Positions 39,458 through 51,278 of a stretch of DNA of 64,000 nucleotides are shown here, piece after piece. Numbering within the stretch: position 1 is the stretch's first letter; each line of letters starts with the position of its first letter. This DNA is from Lodderomyces elongisporus (lineage: Eukaryota; Ascomycota; Pichiomycetes; Serinales; Debaryomycetaceae). Made by a program: the position numbers and the translations under genes. The stretch is from positions 620,001 to 684,000 of the forward strand of contig NC_083678.1 in the NCBI RefSeq assembly GCF_030384665.1. Direction: 5' to 3'. Under the pieces are notes generated by a model. The model was not told the DNA's origin. It ran no database searches and saw only the letters and a list, made by a program, of their open reading frames with translations.

Positions 39458-40927
39458 ATGGCACCTTCATTTACAATGGCCGAAACAAAAGCAGAAGCAG
39501 AAGCAGCAGTAACAACAACAAGAACAACAAATTCAGAGACAGAAACACAAACGGTAATACCGACTTTAAATAATGGTCATACTTTTGAGCACAACTTAAA
39601 TAATCTCCTGGATTTAAATGAATCAAGTCAACAGCAGGCTCTGATATCAGAGAATGGTTTAGCTGATCAAGAAGTGCCCGAAAGATTGGATTTAAAAGGA
39701 CACATTATAGCGCTGCATACACCGGTACCAAATGGACTGACTCCAGGTTTAGAATCGCCAATACAGGAGATAACAAGAAGATTTGAAAACATTAATGCCA
39801 AGGATGGAATTGAAGAAGTTCCTGCAAGCGTGAGCACTGATTCGAGTGAAAACAACACATTGAAAGAACCTATTTCTCTAAAAGATATACAACCAAGTAC
39901 GAAGGAGGGAGGTGAGATCCAAGACTCTGTTCAAAAGCAATATTTTGAAACCAATGAAGAAGGGAAAGAAGAAGAAGAAGAAGAAAAAGAAGCAGAAGAA
40001 GATAATAAAGACGAGGAAATGGAGGAGAATCACGAGGATGACAAAGAGGATGGTTTGCAGACGGGGGAAAATGAAACGTCGCAGCAAAGCGTGCTACCGC
40101 GCATACCTGGCTCTTTTAATGTCACTGCTTTGAAAAGTTCTCCAACCTCAACCTCTGAAGATGAGTATGAAAATGACGACACTGCAAACAAGACCGATGT
40201 GTCAAACATACTGGACAAAAAGAAGAGTGCTCGAGATAACAATTCGGATTCAAATGCGGATTTGGTTGGAGGCAAGGATGAGAAACTCCCATACTCCATC
40301 GAAGAGGACGTCAAATATAGAGAGGATGAAATAAATCACGAGTCAAAAGATACTTCCCTATCCATTAGTCAAGGCGAAACAAGCCACGATTTAAATAAAG
40401 ACTATCTTGCAGAATCTGCTTCAAGAGATGATCAACAATTAGAAGCACTTTCTGAACTAGAACAACCTAGTCATGAATATTCTACCGTATCCGAAAGCGA
40501 CCATTCTACAAGTCAGCCACTGCCTCATTTGAGCTCGCAAATAAGTAATTACCATATAAGCTCCAATCCAGCCTCTTCGCGGTTCTCTGAAATATCAAAC
40601 TTTAAATCAACTTTGGATCCTGGGTTGCCTTCAAATCTTGCACCTCCAGTAGATATTGATCAATATTTGAAACACGATGATTCATCAAGCAATCTTGTAA
40701 AGACACCTGTCTTGCCAACGAGCGATAAAGTGGGAGAGAGTAGAGTACCAGCTCAAACACCAACAGAAACATTCCTGCAACCGCAGTTGCAAACGCCAAC
40801 GCAAATACGTACACCGCAGCAAAGTCGACCTCTTGGAAGCAAGAATGCAGAAACGCCACCGCTTCCTCTCTTAGAGTCCGAGCAGAGTACTGGTAAGAAT
40901 TATCATTTGAGTTCTGATGACATGAGT

Positions 40928-40969
<42 letters not shown>

Positions 40970-43783
40970 CAGTCTCATGGGGCAAGCGGCGGAGTAAGAA
41001 AAGGTATCGGTGCAGGAGGAGAAATCGGCTTAAGAAACCCATCCAGTACACCCACTGTTATTCATCATCCCGCAAGAAAAGAGTCAACCTCATATAATAC
41101 AACGAGTAGTTTGTCTGCACATAATCAAACTGCTGCCATTCCACCAGCTTTACAAAGTTCGGCTAAATTCTACTCACAGACTGGAGGGAACTCTTCCCCA
41201 TCAACAATGAACACTCCACTGTCCTTTGGAAGCAGTAGAACTTTTTCGCAGGATAGTGGTCCAAAAGGCCAGGGCCACAGCCACGGACAAGGACAAGGAC
41301 AAGGACAGTTTGGTTCCACTATGGGAGCAGCACTGTATTCTCCCAAGAACGAAAAAGTGCGGAAAAGTAGTAAGAGCAGTAAAAAAGTCCGGGATGTATT
41401 CTCATCAATGTTTGGTAAGAGTCGTTCTTCTCAGTCGAGCCCACAATTGCCAGAGCTCAACATGAAGATTAGTACTCCGTTCAATGCCACGCATGTCACA
41501 CATGTTGGAGTTGATGACGATGGCTCATATACCGGTTTACCACCAGAATGGGAAAAGATGCTCGCTGCTAGTGGTATTACCAAAAAGGAGCAACAACAGC
41601 ATCCTCAAGCAGTTATAGATATCGTGAACTTTTACCAAGATAATAACGAAAACCCTGATGAACAAGCGTTAAAGAAATTCCAATTTGATAATGACAAGAG
41701 CAGCTCTAGTTGGTCCTTGAATAATACAAGCACATCACCAGCAACACCAAATAGAGCTTCTAGTAGTCCACAACGTACTTCTGTCTCATCTGGTTATACG
41801 GGATCAGATAAACATCAATCACAAGCGGAACAAGAACACGAGCATGAACATGAGCAAGATCAAGATCAAGATGAAGAGCTAGAATCTGGAACTGGTATTG
41901 GCTCTGAAAATGGTTCATCTCCGCAGACTCCAGATCCTCAGTATGAAACTCTGTTTATACCAAGGAGACCAGCTCCAAGACCGCCTCCAACACCATCATC
42001 TACAACTACTACTTCCTCAACAATTCAAAACACACCAACATCAGATAGGAGGTCGCTGGAAGTTAAGTCCGCTGCTCAGAATGATGTATATAACAACAAC
42101 AACAACAAATTTCTGAATGAAAAAACTTCTCCGAAAAAGTCGAGTACTCGATCAATCTCTTCAAGATCCTTGAAATCGTTGAGATTTAGGAAAAGCGGAA
42201 CTTCTGAAAAATTCACAGATGCAGCATCGCGTGCACCACCACCACCACCGCCAATTCCTCCAATTCCACTGTCGATTCCCAAATCAAAGTCTCATTCAGC
42301 GTCGTTATCCAATCAAATCAAACAACAACAAAAACCTTCATCAGGACCTACTACTGCCCCAATTGCCGCAAGTTCAAGATTTGAGGATCAGCCTTTACCT
42401 AAACAGCGAGAATTCAAATCACATCGGGCACCTCCTCCACCGCCAATTCCTCCACATTCACTGCTTCACGCCCATGCTCCTGCTCCTGCTCCTGGTCAGG
42501 CATATGTCCAGGATGTGCCAGTGAGGAGTAATGCCCAGCAGGCTCTTGAAAGTGTTACTGCTCCCACTAATGTATACGAAGTGCAGCAAAGCAAATTCCA
42601 AGAAGCGCAACAGAAACTTAGAGAACAAAAGGCAAAGGATCTTGCTGAGATTCAGAGGAGACAGCAGGCTAAGAAACTTGAAGAACAACAGAAACAACAA
42701 CTGTTGCTACAAGAAGGCCAGGAACTAAAAGAACTGAAAGAACTGCTGGTCAAACCCAACGTTCCAGAGCACCGCGCCCCGCCTCCAGTGCCATCTTTGA
42801 GTAAGACAAAATCATCTGGACCCGTTCGGGATGCTAAACAAGCGGCGCTTATAGCTCAAAAAAAGAGAGAAGACAAGAAGCGAAAGAACCAGCAAATAGT
42901 TGCCAAGTTGCAAAGCATCTGCACTGCAGGTAATCCTAATGATTTGTATGTCGATTTGGTAAAGATTGGTCAAGGTGCTTCTGGTGGTGTATTTATTGCA
43001 CACGAGAGAGCTAATAAGCACCAGATTGTTGCTATTAAACAAATGAATTTAGAGCAACAGCCCAAGAAGGAGTTGATTATCAATGAAATTTTGGTGATGA
43101 AAGGTAGTAAACACCCAAACATTGTGAACTACATTGATTCCTACTTGGTGAAAGGTGACTTGTGGGTGATTATGGAGTATATGGAAGGAGGCTCGTTAAC
43201 TGAGATTGTTACGCACAGTGTGATGACCGAGGGCCAAATTGGTGCTGTATGTCGTGAGACATTGAAAGGATTGAAATTCTTGCATTCGAAAGGTGTCATT
43301 CATCGAGACATCAAATCAGATAACATCTTGTTGGATATTAATGGTAACATCAAGATGACAGATTTTGGTTTTTGTGCTCAGATCAATGAGATCAACCTCA
43401 AACGTACGACTATGGTTGGTACTCCTTATTGGATGGCTCCCGAGGTTGTTTCGCGTAAAGAATACGGTCCCAAGGTTGATATCTGGTCGTTGGGTATTAT
43501 GATGATTGAGATGATTGAGGGTGAGCCACCGTATTTGAATGAAACTCCACTTAGAGCATTATATTTGATTGCCACCAATGGCACACCAACTTTGAAAGAG
43601 CCGGAAGCATTGAGTTTTGACATTAGAAAATTCTTGGTGTGGTGTTTGCAAGTTGATTTTACAAAGAGGGCCAATGCAGATGAGTTATTACATGATAAGT
43701 TTATTTTAGAGGCCGACGATGTCAGCAGTTTAAGTCCATTGGTCAAGATTGCGAGAACTAAACAACATAACGAGGAGGATTAA
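39458..43783 (+). CDS. STE20: PAK-family kinase Ste20 (Candida Cst20 type)
   Basis: This 1,441-aa p21-activated Ser/Thr kinase links Cdc42 to the mating, filamentation and HOG MAPK cascades. The N-terminal 650 residues are acidic, Ser/Thr-rich and probably disordered, with a poly-Gln run from twelve CAG codons. A CRIB motif ([15 protein letters not shown], about residue 670) is followed by [15 protein letters not shown]. Proline-rich segments ([20 protein letters not shown]) may bind SH3 proteins. The kinase domain (about 1165-1420) has [27 protein letters not shown] and GTPYWMAPE. It ends [11 protein letters not shown], which matches the Gbeta-binding motif of Ste20. No PH domain is seen, which excludes Cla4. 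The start at 39458 is followed by a second Met six codons later. Confidence 0.95.
40931..40966 (+). repeat. CAG trinucleotide run inside STE20
   Basis: Twelve uninterrupted CAG codons encode a glutamine run near residue 492. Pure trinucleotide runs are prone to slippage in multiples of three, so length variation between strains is likely without frame loss. Confidence 0.97.
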
Positions 43784-44409
43784 GTGTACATGAGGTTTTC
43801 GCTGGTGGCAACTGTCAAACAGCAAGCCTCGAAGTCGATACTTTAGATATGAAATGTGGGATGATCCTTACTTATTTAAAAATTTTAAAAAAGAAAATTT
43901 AACATTGTATTACATATTAAAGCTTTAAATATATAGTAAATCAGAAATATATAGACATCTATATATATATATATATATCTATCTATATCTACGTTTCAGA
44001 TATTACCTATTGTTTTTTTTTACCAGTATTTTACCCTTTTTTTTATTGTAGGTTTCCCTTTTCTTGCTCAGATGATATACTTGTTGACCTGAAGCAGACC
44101 AACGAGATTCTAGTTAGTTAATACTACCAATTTGGGTATGCACTAGTAAATGTAAAACTACAAGAAGAAAAAAAAAGAGATTCTTGAAAATAAAATATCG
44201 CTACACAAAATGAGTCAATATAGACGTGTACACAGTTAAAGATTGTTTGAAAAAAAAATGGAAAAAAAAAGGAAGAAAGAAAGAAAGAAAAGAAAGAAAG
44301 AAAAGAAAGTAAGAAAGAAAAAAAAAGAAAACATAATTTAAGAAAAAATTAATCGTACTATTTGACAACTAAGGACACTTCAAAAGCACACACCTAACCA
44401 TTCGAAACA
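43784..44409. other. Spacer between STE20 and THS1
   Basis: AT-rich, with a TA run near 43959-43979 and a GAAA/GAAAA-rich tract at 44272-44330 just upstream of THS1. No gene is seen. Confidence 0.5.
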
Positions 44410-46674
44410 ATGTCTGAAGTAACTGAACAGGTCGAGAAATTGTCCGTTAAGGATCAACCACCAGCTGCAGAACCTGCTTCAGGACAAGCTGCCCCAGTCC
44501 AGGAAGAAGCAGAAGCACAAGAACAGTCGAAAGCAACAGCAAAAGCAAAAGCGCCAGCAGCTGGTAAAAAGAAAGAGAGTAAGAAAAAAAAGGCTGAACT
44601 GTCTAGTGGACCTGTGTATTTAGACCCTCAACCAGCATTCCTTGATGAGAGAATCAAACTTTTTGACGAGCTTAAAGCTAAGCACGATGCAGAAATTGCC
44701 AGTAAGGAAAGAAAACCCATCAAGATTACATTGAAAGATGGTACTGAGAAGGAAGGAACTGCTTGGGAAACCTCTCCAATGGATATTGCCAATAGTATTG
44801 GGAAATCTTTTGCAGATAGACAAGTTATTGCCAAAGTAAATGGAGAGTTATGGGATATGCCACGTCCTTTAGAAGGCGATGTTACTTTGCAGTTTTTGGA
44901 CTTTGAGCACCCAGAGGGTAAGGCTGTGTTTTGGCACTCTTCTGCGCACATTTTAGGTGAATCCTGTGAGTGCCACTATGGATGTCACTTGTCGCACGGT
45001 CCACCAACTGATGACGGGTTCTTTTACGATATGTCTATCAATGATGGTACTACTTTTGTTACTCAAGAAGACTACCCAAGTTTGGAAACCATTGCTACCA
45101 AGGCTATAAAGGAAAAGCAAACTTTTGAAAGATTGGAGATGACCAAAGAGGACTTGTTGAAAATGTTTGCATACAATAAGTATAAGGTCAAATTCATCAG
45201 TGACAAGATTCCGGATGGTACATCTAGTACTGTCTACAGATGTGGTCCGCTTATTGACTTGTGTGCAGGTCCTCACATTCCTCACTCTGGAAAGATTAAG
45301 GCTTTCAAGGTCTTGAAAAACTCGAGTTCTTATTTCCTTGGTGATGCTTCGAACGACTCTTTGCAAAGAATCTATGGTGTTTCGTTCCCTGACAAAAAGC
45401 TCATGACTGAACATTTGAAATTTTTGGCCGAGGCAGCAGAAAGAGACCACAGGAAGATTGGTAGAGAGCAAGAATTGTTTATCTTTAACGAAGTGTCACC
45501 AGGTTCGGCAATGTGGTTGCCTCATGGAACCAGAATCTACAACACTTTGGTTGATACGTTGAGATACGAGTACAGAAAGAGAGGTTACGAAGAAGTCATT
45601 ACTCCAAATATGTACTCCACCAAGTTGTGGGAAACTTCAGGCCACTGGCAAAACTACAAGGAAAACATGTTCTCCTTTGAAGTTGAAAAGGAGACCTTTG
45701 GTTTGAAGCCAATGAACTGTCCAGGACACTGTGTTTTGTTCAAGTCTAGAGAGCGTTCTTATCGTGAGTTGCCATGGCGTGTTGCCGATTTTGGTGTTAT
45801 TCACCGTAACGAGTTTTCTGGTGCATTATCGGGTTTGACCAGAGTGCGTAGATTCCAACAAGATGATGCCCACATTTTCTGTACTACTGAACAAATTGGA
45901 ACCGAGATTGCCGGTGTGTTTGATTTGTTGAAGAAAATGTATGGAATTTTTGGCTTTGAGTTCAAGATGGAATTGTCAACCAGACCAGAGAAGTATGTTG
46001 GTGACTTGGAGACTTGGAATTCTGCTGAAGAAAAATTGGCCAATGCATTGGATGAATTCTTGGGTAAAGGCAAATGGGAATTAAATCCTGGTGATGGTGC
46101 ATTTTACGGTCCAAAGATTGATATTATGATCAGTGATGCATTAAAGAGATGGTTCCAATGTGCCACTATTCAATTGGATTTCCAATTACCATCCAGATTT
46201 GAGTTGGAGTACAGAACCGATAGCAACAATGCGTTGGAGCGTCCTGTTATGATCCACAGAGCCATCTTGGGTTCGGTTGAGCGTATGACTGCAATTTTGA
46301 CTGAGCACTACAAGGGTAAATGGCCATTCTGGTTGTCGCCTAGACAGATTTTGATTGTTCCAGTTGGTCCTAAATACTACGAATACGGTGAAAAGTTGCA
46401 AAAATTGCTCAACAACGAACACTTTTTCTACTGTGACATCGATGTTAGTGGAAACACTTTGCCCAAGAAGGTTAGAAGCGGTCAAATGTTGAAGTACAAC
46501 TTTATTTTCATTGTTGGTGAAGCTGAAGAGCAAAACAACTCCGTCAATATTAGAAACAGAGATATTCCTGAGGAACAAGGAAAGAATGAAATGGTTAAGG
46601 TCGATGACGTCATCAAGCAATTGATCAACTTGAGAGATGAAAAGAGAAGCGACAACAAACTAGAAGCTCTTTAA
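44410..46674 (+). CDS. THS1: Cytosolic threonyl-tRNA synthetase
   Basis: This 754-aa class II synthetase joins threonine to tRNA-Thr in the cytosol. A Lys/Ala/Glu-rich N-terminal extension precedes a TGS domain ([20 protein letters not shown], about residues 98-165). The editing domain has the HSSAHILGE zinc/hydrolytic signature and later [10 protein letters not shown]. The catalytic core carries [38 protein letters not shown] and [18 protein letters not shown]. The C-terminal anticodon-binding domain starts near [12 protein letters not shown]. The length is close to S. cerevisiae Ths1 (734 aa). No presequence is visible. Few CTG codons occur, as expected for a highly expressed CUG-clade gene. 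Confidence 0.98.
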   Translation: MSEVTEQVEKLSVKDQPPAAEPASGQAAPVQEEAEAQEQSKATAKAKAPAAGKKKESKKKKAELSSGPVYLDPQPAFLDERIKLFDELKAKHDAEIASKERKPIKITLKDGTEKEGTAWETSPMDIANSIGKSFADRQVIAKVNGELWDMPRPLEGDVTLQFLDFEHPEGKAVFWHSSAHILGESCECHYGCHLSHGPPTDDGFFYDMSINDGTTFVTQEDYPSLETIATKAIKEKQTFERLEMTKEDLLKMFAYNKYKVKFISDKIPDGTSSTVYRCGPLIDLCAGPHIPHSGKIKAFKVLKNSSSYFLGDASNDSLQRIYGVSFPDKKLMTEHLKFLAEAAERDHRKIGREQELFIFNEVSPGSAMWLPHGTRIYNTLVDTLRYEYRKRGYEEVITPNMYSTKLWETSGHWQNYKENMFSFEVEKETFGLKPMNCPGHCVLFKSRERSYRELPWRVADFGVIHRNEFSGALSGLTRVRRFQQDDAHIFCTTEQIGTEIAGVFDLLKKMYGIFGFEFKMELSTRPEKYVGDLETWNSAEEKLANALDEFLGKGKWELNPGDGAFYGPKIDIMISDALKRWFQCATIQLDFQLPSRFELEYRTDSNNALERPVMIHRAILGSVERMTAILTEHYKGKWPFWLSPRQILIVPVGPKYYEYGEKLQKLLNNEHFFYCDIDVSGNTLPKKVRSGQMLKYNFIFIVGEAEEQNNSVNIRNRDIPEEQGKNEMVKVDDVIKQLINLRDEKRSDNKLEAL

Positions 46675-47334
46675 GTGTATTATTTAAGTAGTTTAATTGA
46701 ATCAGATATCCCTTCAAAGTGGTGTGTGTTTTTTTTTTCCTTTTTCTTTTCTTAATTCTTTTGCTTTTATCTTTAAAGCTTTCATTTATATTTCATCTCT
46801 TGCTTTGGTTGTCTGCAATTTAAAAAATTTTTCATTAAAAAAATAACAATAAATAGAAAGCTTGAGAAAGAAGGAGTGAAAGATTCATAAACATTTGCAT
46901 TTTTATAAAATAGAATGGGTGGTGGTTGTGGTGGTCGATGATAGGGGAAGGAATGGGAGGGTGGATGTTGTTTCCTTATTAGTTTTTGATGTCTAGAACA
47001 TAATCGAAAAATATTTCATTTATAAAAATAGGGTGAGGAAAAAGTATGCAGCAATCTAAGATTATGTAAGCGAGGACAATCCATACGGTTCTAAACCTTC
47101 TGAAGTGAAGCATCAATGGTTATGAACACAAGTTTATACATACACACGTACATACTTATTTACATAGCTGTATGTATATTTGCAAGTCTATAAATACACA
47201 GATGTTTCCACTTCAGTTTTGAATTGCGTTTCTTCCTCATGTTATATTTTTGAAAGCAAAAATAAAGAGTAAAACTTCAACACCACCAAATTAAACACCA
47301 CCAAGTTAAACAAGAGAATTACAAAGCCCCAGAT
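46675..47334. other. Spacer between THS1 and the first paralogue
   Basis: T-rich 3' region of THS1, then AT-rich DNA with a GGTGGTTGTGGTGG tract near 46918 and a short direct repeat (AACACCACCAA, AACACCACCAA) at about 47279-47305 just before the next ATG. No gene is seen. Confidence 0.5.
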
Positions 47335-47976
47335 ATGTCCACAAATCCTTTGAAAGAAGTGCTTACAGGAGAGCAGTTTCAACGCTTGGTTAATTTTTAC
47401 GAAGCTGATCAAAAATTAGACCACAATGATAGGCTCGCTATTGCAGGTCAATTGCAAGCCATTGCCATAAAATCTAACTTGGCTGGGTACACTGCGGGTA
47501 TGTTGGGTTTTTTTGGACCCTCGTTGTATTTTAGAATTGCCAAAAAACCAGTGCCAAACCCATTTTTTTTAATTCAGTATCCATTCTTATCATTGTGTGT
47601 TGGTTTTGGTACTTTGATTATTGGAAACAATGTTACTGCAAGATATTTGTATAACAAGGTGAAAAATGATAGGAAGGATGCTCCCAATGCCAACGTGGCT
47701 AATGCTTGGGACCATATGGATTACGGCAATCTTAGTGCATTTACATTATACTACCTGAGAACTGCATTCAACCCCATGTTTATAATCAGAGACCCTAGAC
47801 AAGCAAGTAACGCTTCATACATTGATGATAAATTGAAGCAAAAGCTGAACCTTCATTTCACCGAGGGTGTTGGCTTGGGGCAACATGACAGTGAGGGAGG
47901 TAAGCATGAATTAGGGGTCTGGGATAAGCTCAGACTTCACCATGGTCTAGATGTCTCTACTCCCAAACAAAACTGA
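47335..47976 (+). CDS. Unrecognised membrane protein, tandem paralogue A
   Basis: The 213-aa protein has two hydrophobic segments (about residues 49-66, AGYTAGMLGFFGPSLYF, and 77-98, FFLIQYPFLSLCVGFGTLII). The N-terminus is a cytosol-like helix with EQFQRLVNFYEADQKL. A C-terminal block NAWDHMDYGNL ... NPMFIIRDPRQ precedes a short WDKLRLHHGLDV tail. The neighbour at 48502-49437 shares all these elements in order, so the two form a tandem duplicated pair. I do not recognise the family. A small organelle membrane protein, possibly mitochondrial, is a guess from the size and charge pattern only. Confidence 0.85.
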   Translation: MSTNPLKEVLTGEQFQRLVNFYEADQKLDHNDRLAIAGQLQAIAIKSNLAGYTAGMLGFFGPSLYFRIAKKPVPNPFFLIQYPFLSLCVGFGTLIIGNNVTARYLYNKVKNDRKDAPNANVANAWDHMDYGNLSAFTLYYLRTAFNPMFIIRDPRQASNASYIDDKLKQKLNLHFTEGVGLGQHDSEGGKHELGVWDKLRLHHGLDVSTPKQN

Positions 47977-48501
47977 TTAATGCAATGGTATGAATTTTTG
48001 TAGCTACTAGTCTTTAATCCTTACGTCTTTTTTATTTCTAGCGTAAGAGCATTGTAGATGTCCAATTGAAAAGAAGAAAAAAAAAAAAGGGGGGAGAGGA
48101 AAAGAAAGCTCGAGGGTGGATTTATATATATATATGTATATATATATGTATATATATTTGTATATGTATGTCTACATATATTACTACAACTACATATAGA
48201 ATAATCCTTGGTAAAAATGTTCTGGTGACTCCGCGCTCTTTAAAGCTTCTATTGTCTCGGTTGCTAAAAGCTCATGACTTTTTAATTGTGTGCAGTTACC
48301 AGAAAAAGGAGCTATCTTCCAAAACAACCAACCAACTCTTCTTTACCCGCTACCCTTCTCCCTTCCCCGTATTCACATACACACCCACTCATATATACTA
48401 TATATATATAAAGATATATATATTGAAACTGATTATTTGATAACAGCTAAAGGTAAATAGAAGTAATTGAGGAATAATTGAGAGATTTTGTCGCGCCAAA
48501 C
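47977..48501. other. Spacer between the two paralogues
   Basis: It contains A-runs with a G-run near 48075-48096, TA/TG-rich tracts (48122-48180), and a second TA tract at 48388-48421. The open frame upstream of 48502 uses TTG as start and is ignored. Confidence 0.55.
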
Positions 48502-49437
48502 ATGTCATCCAACACACCATCAATGGATGTGCTTCGACTGCGCCTAACTCCTGAGCAGTTTGAAAAGTGCGTCAAGTTTTATGAAGCTGACAATCAATTA
48601 ACCACGGAGGACCGATTGAAGATGAGGGATGAACTTCAACTGATTATTGTTGGTCATAGACTTGTTTCGTATGGAGCAGGAATGGTGGGATTCTTAGCAC
48701 CCACGATTTACTACCGATTCATATTAAAAAAAATACCCAACAAGATTTCCTTTGTTCAAAAGCCATTCTTATCGTTTATCCTGGGATTAACCAATATGTT
48801 AATATATAGCTCGATTTCAAGAAAAAAGGGCTTGGAAAATAAACTCCAGAGTGGGGCTCTTAATGAGCGACAGGCAAATGCATGGAGGAATATGGATTGG
48901 TTCAATGCTCCTACCTTTTACGCATATTATTCCAAAACAGCTATTGATCCCAAATTCAAGTTGAAAGACCCAAGATTATCAGGTAGTGAAACAGATGTTG
49001 GTTCTCGTCTTGGGGCCGTCAATAATTTACCACAGCAGCTGCAGCTGCAGCTGCAGTCACAATTACAATTACAACATGGACAGAATGGAACCAAAGCAGA
49101 AACTAATCAGCCAACATATGTGTCATCCTCAAGTAATAATGACCCTTTTGCCACTAATTGGGGTCTCAATGATAACCAAAATTTGTCCCTGTGGGATAGA
49201 ATTCGATTGGAGCATGGTTTCGATATTACACGGGACTCTCTGGCACTACCTTTGAAAAGTGAGGGAAACAATAATGCATATAATACTACTGATAGTACTC
49301 GTATTAATAGTGTAAATGGTGCCATTAATAGTCTGGCTTACGATAGAGTACAGAGTTCAAATGTCGAACAGGATTACGATAACAGTTCAAAGAGTCTGAC
49401 ACAATCAGCTTGGGATAAGCTAAGAAACCAAAAGTAG
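48502..49437 (+). CDS. Unrecognised membrane protein, tandem paralogue B
   Basis: I take the ATG at 48502 (MSSNTPSMDVLRLR), giving 311 aa; the open frame extends to 48478 only through a TTG. It repeats the layout of the upstream paralogue: EQFEKCVKFYEADNQL, then YGAGMVGFLAPTIYYRF and FVQKPFLSFILGLTNMLI as hydrophobic segments, NAWRNMDWFNAPTFYAYY, and DPKFKLKDPRL. It is about 100 residues longer: a Gln-rich linker coded by CAGCTG repeats (about 49035-49075) and two C-terminal copies of the tail motif (LWDRIRLEHGFDIT and AWDKLRNQK). Function unknown. Shared order and orientation support duplication followed by divergence of the tail. Confidence 0.85.
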   Translation: MSSNTPSMDVLRLRLTPEQFEKCVKFYEADNQLTTEDRLKMRDELQLIIVGHRLVSYGAGMVGFLAPTIYYRFILKKIPNKISFVQKPFLSFILGLTNMLIYSSISRKKGLENKLQSGALNERQANAWRNMDWFNAPTFYAYYSKTAIDPKFKLKDPRLSGSETDVGSRLGAVNNLPQQLQLQLQSQLQLQHGQNGTKAETNQPTYVSSSSNNDPFATNWGLNDNQNLSLWDRIRLEHGFDITRDSLALPLKSEGNNNAYNTTDSTRINSVNGAINSLAYDRVQSSNVEQDYDNSSKSLTQSAWDKLRNQK

Positions 49438-49875
49438 CTTGGAAGAATGAAATAAATAAATTACCAAAAAAAAAACAGATTGTATTTTGTAAAAAATAAA
49501 AGTAAATAAAACAAAAATTAAAGAAAACGGCACTCAATGTGGTTTTGAAGAATGGTGGTACAAAGTACTTAAAGATATGGTATTGGCTTTAACAAGATTG
49601 CAAACCATCGCGTAGAGGGATTTAGCCTATACCGTTAAGTAACAAGCTTAACGTGTTTTCTTTAACTTCTTCTTTTTCTTTTGATAATTTTGCTCTACCT
49701 CTAATTTTTCAATGCTTACTACCGCCACCCTGCTACCTGCTACCTGCCACTCTAAAGTACAGGGAGGTCACGTGTTGGCGATATTTGAATATTTTCTTCT
49801 CAATTCATTAGACTGCTCACTATCATTATTAAAAGTACACAGCTCGAGATATCAGTCAAACTTTATAGCTACACC
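49438..49875. other. Promoter region of the inositol oxygenase gene
   Basis: It contains a TCACGTG E-box at 49768-49774 and a CCTGCTACCTGC repeat just before it (about 49725-49750). No gene is seen. Confidence 0.5.
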
Positions 49876-50928
49876 ATGACATCTCGGATAGAAAAGGATA
49901 CTTTTTTGCGCAAGTCTAAAAAGAGCGAAAATAGCGCTATAGGCAATGTAGTTAGCAATAAGGGCCATATTTTGGAGAAAATTGATGACGATGTGCTTCA
50001 GGTTAACAAACTCCGTAAGTCCTTAAAAGGTGATAAAGAGCCAAGTCTTGAAAAAGAGATAGCACTAGAAGAAGCACTAGAAGAAGCACAAGATGATCAA
50101 GCAGCCGATGACAACTGGCAGCTTACAACAGAATACTACAAGAACATTGATACGAAAGTTTTTCGACAGTATGAGCTAGCATGTGACCGAGTCAAGCAGT
50201 TCTACGAAGAACAGCACCTGAAGCAAACTGTCGCATACAACATACAAGCACGCATCAACTTCAAGACAAAGTCAAGGGATAAGATGACAGTATGGGAGGG
50301 TTTGGAGAAATTAAACAAGCTATTGGATGATAGTGATCCCGATACTGAGTTGTCTCAGATTGATCATGCATTGCAAACTGCGGAAGCGATCCGACGAGAT
50401 GGGAAACCTCGATGGTTTCAACTTGTCGGGCTAATTCATGATTTGGGGAAACTATTGTATTTTTTTGACTCAATGGGCCAATGGGATGTTGTTGGCGATA
50501 CTTTTCCTGTAGGTTGCAAATTTTCCAAAAGGATCATCTTTCCCGAGAGTTTTGCCAAGAACCCTGATTTCTTAAATCCATTATACAATACGAAATACGG
50601 TATTTACTCGAAACATTGCGGTCTAGACAAAGTAATGCTTAGTTGGGGGCACGATGAGTACATGTATCATATAGCCAAACGGAGTTCAACCTTGCCTCCC
50701 GAGGCTTTGGCTATGATTAGATATCACTCTTTTTACCCATGGCATCTGGAACTTGCATATAGTTACCTAATGGATGAACATGATAAGGAGATGCTAAAGG
50801 CGGTAAAGGCATTTAACCAATACGATTTATATTCAAAGATTGATCAACAATACGATATAGAAGAATTGAAACCATACTATTTGGAATTGATTGACGAATT
50901 TTTCCCAGATAAGATTATTGAATTTTGA
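49876..50928 (+). CDS. Myo-inositol oxygenase
   Basis: This 350-aa protein matches MIOX over its C-terminal 275 residues. MIOX is a cytosolic di-iron enzyme that opens myo-inositol with O2 to D-glucuronate, the first step of inositol catabolism. The iron ligands expected of the HD-domain family are all present: His164 (QIDHALQTAEAIR), His188-Asp189 (GLIHDLGK), His259 (SWGHDEYMYH), His284 (IRYHSFYPWH) and Asp317 (FNQYDLYSK). The substrate-binding WDVVGDTFPVGC is intact. An acidic N-terminal extension of about 75 residues (EIALEEALEEAQ) has no counterpart in animal MIOX. The start follows a weak leader but is the only sensible ATG. Confidence 0.97.
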   Translation: MTSRIEKDTFLRKSKKSENSAIGNVVSNKGHILEKIDDDVLQVNKLRKSLKGDKEPSLEKEIALEEALEEAQDDQAADDNWQLTTEYYKNIDTKVFRQYELACDRVKQFYEEQHLKQTVAYNIQARINFKTKSRDKMTVWEGLEKLNKLLDDSDPDTELSQIDHALQTAEAIRRDGKPRWFQLVGLIHDLGKLLYFFDSMGQWDVVGDTFPVGCKFSKRIIFPESFAKNPDFLNPLYNTKYGIYSKHCGLDKVMLSWGHDEYMYHIAKRSSTLPPEALAMIRYHSFYPWHLELAYSYLMDEHDKEMLKAVKAFNQYDLYSKIDQQYDIEELKPYYLELIDEFFPDKIIEF

Positions 50929-51278
50929 AGAGATGGAAAAGAGATAGGAAAACCAAAAAAAGTAGAAAAGAAAGAAAAAAAAAAAAAGAAAGAGAATGGT
51001 TTGTGAGCAGTTATGGAATGTTACAGGATATTACAAATCATTGTGGAATGTTTTCAAAATATAACGAAATGTTATTCAAATGTCACGAAATGTTTAAAAA
51101 AAATGGTTAAATATAATAAACGGCTCTAAAAAGCAAGCGTCGGCGAATGGAAAGTAAATGCAAGGTCTATGAAGTATTGTGTTTTTTTTTCTTCAGTTTT
51201 GTTTGTTTGTTTTTCTTTTTTTTATTTATTAATATTGTTATTTTTTTGGTTTTGTTTTTATTTTTGAAATTCAATCAA
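50929..51278. other. Convergent 3' regions of MIOX and the GH17 gene
   Basis: Purine-rich on the left (A/G runs at 50940-51000), with a repeat-like segment of ATGTTA/GAAATG units near 51012-51098, and T-rich on the right. No gene is seen. Confidence 0.5.
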
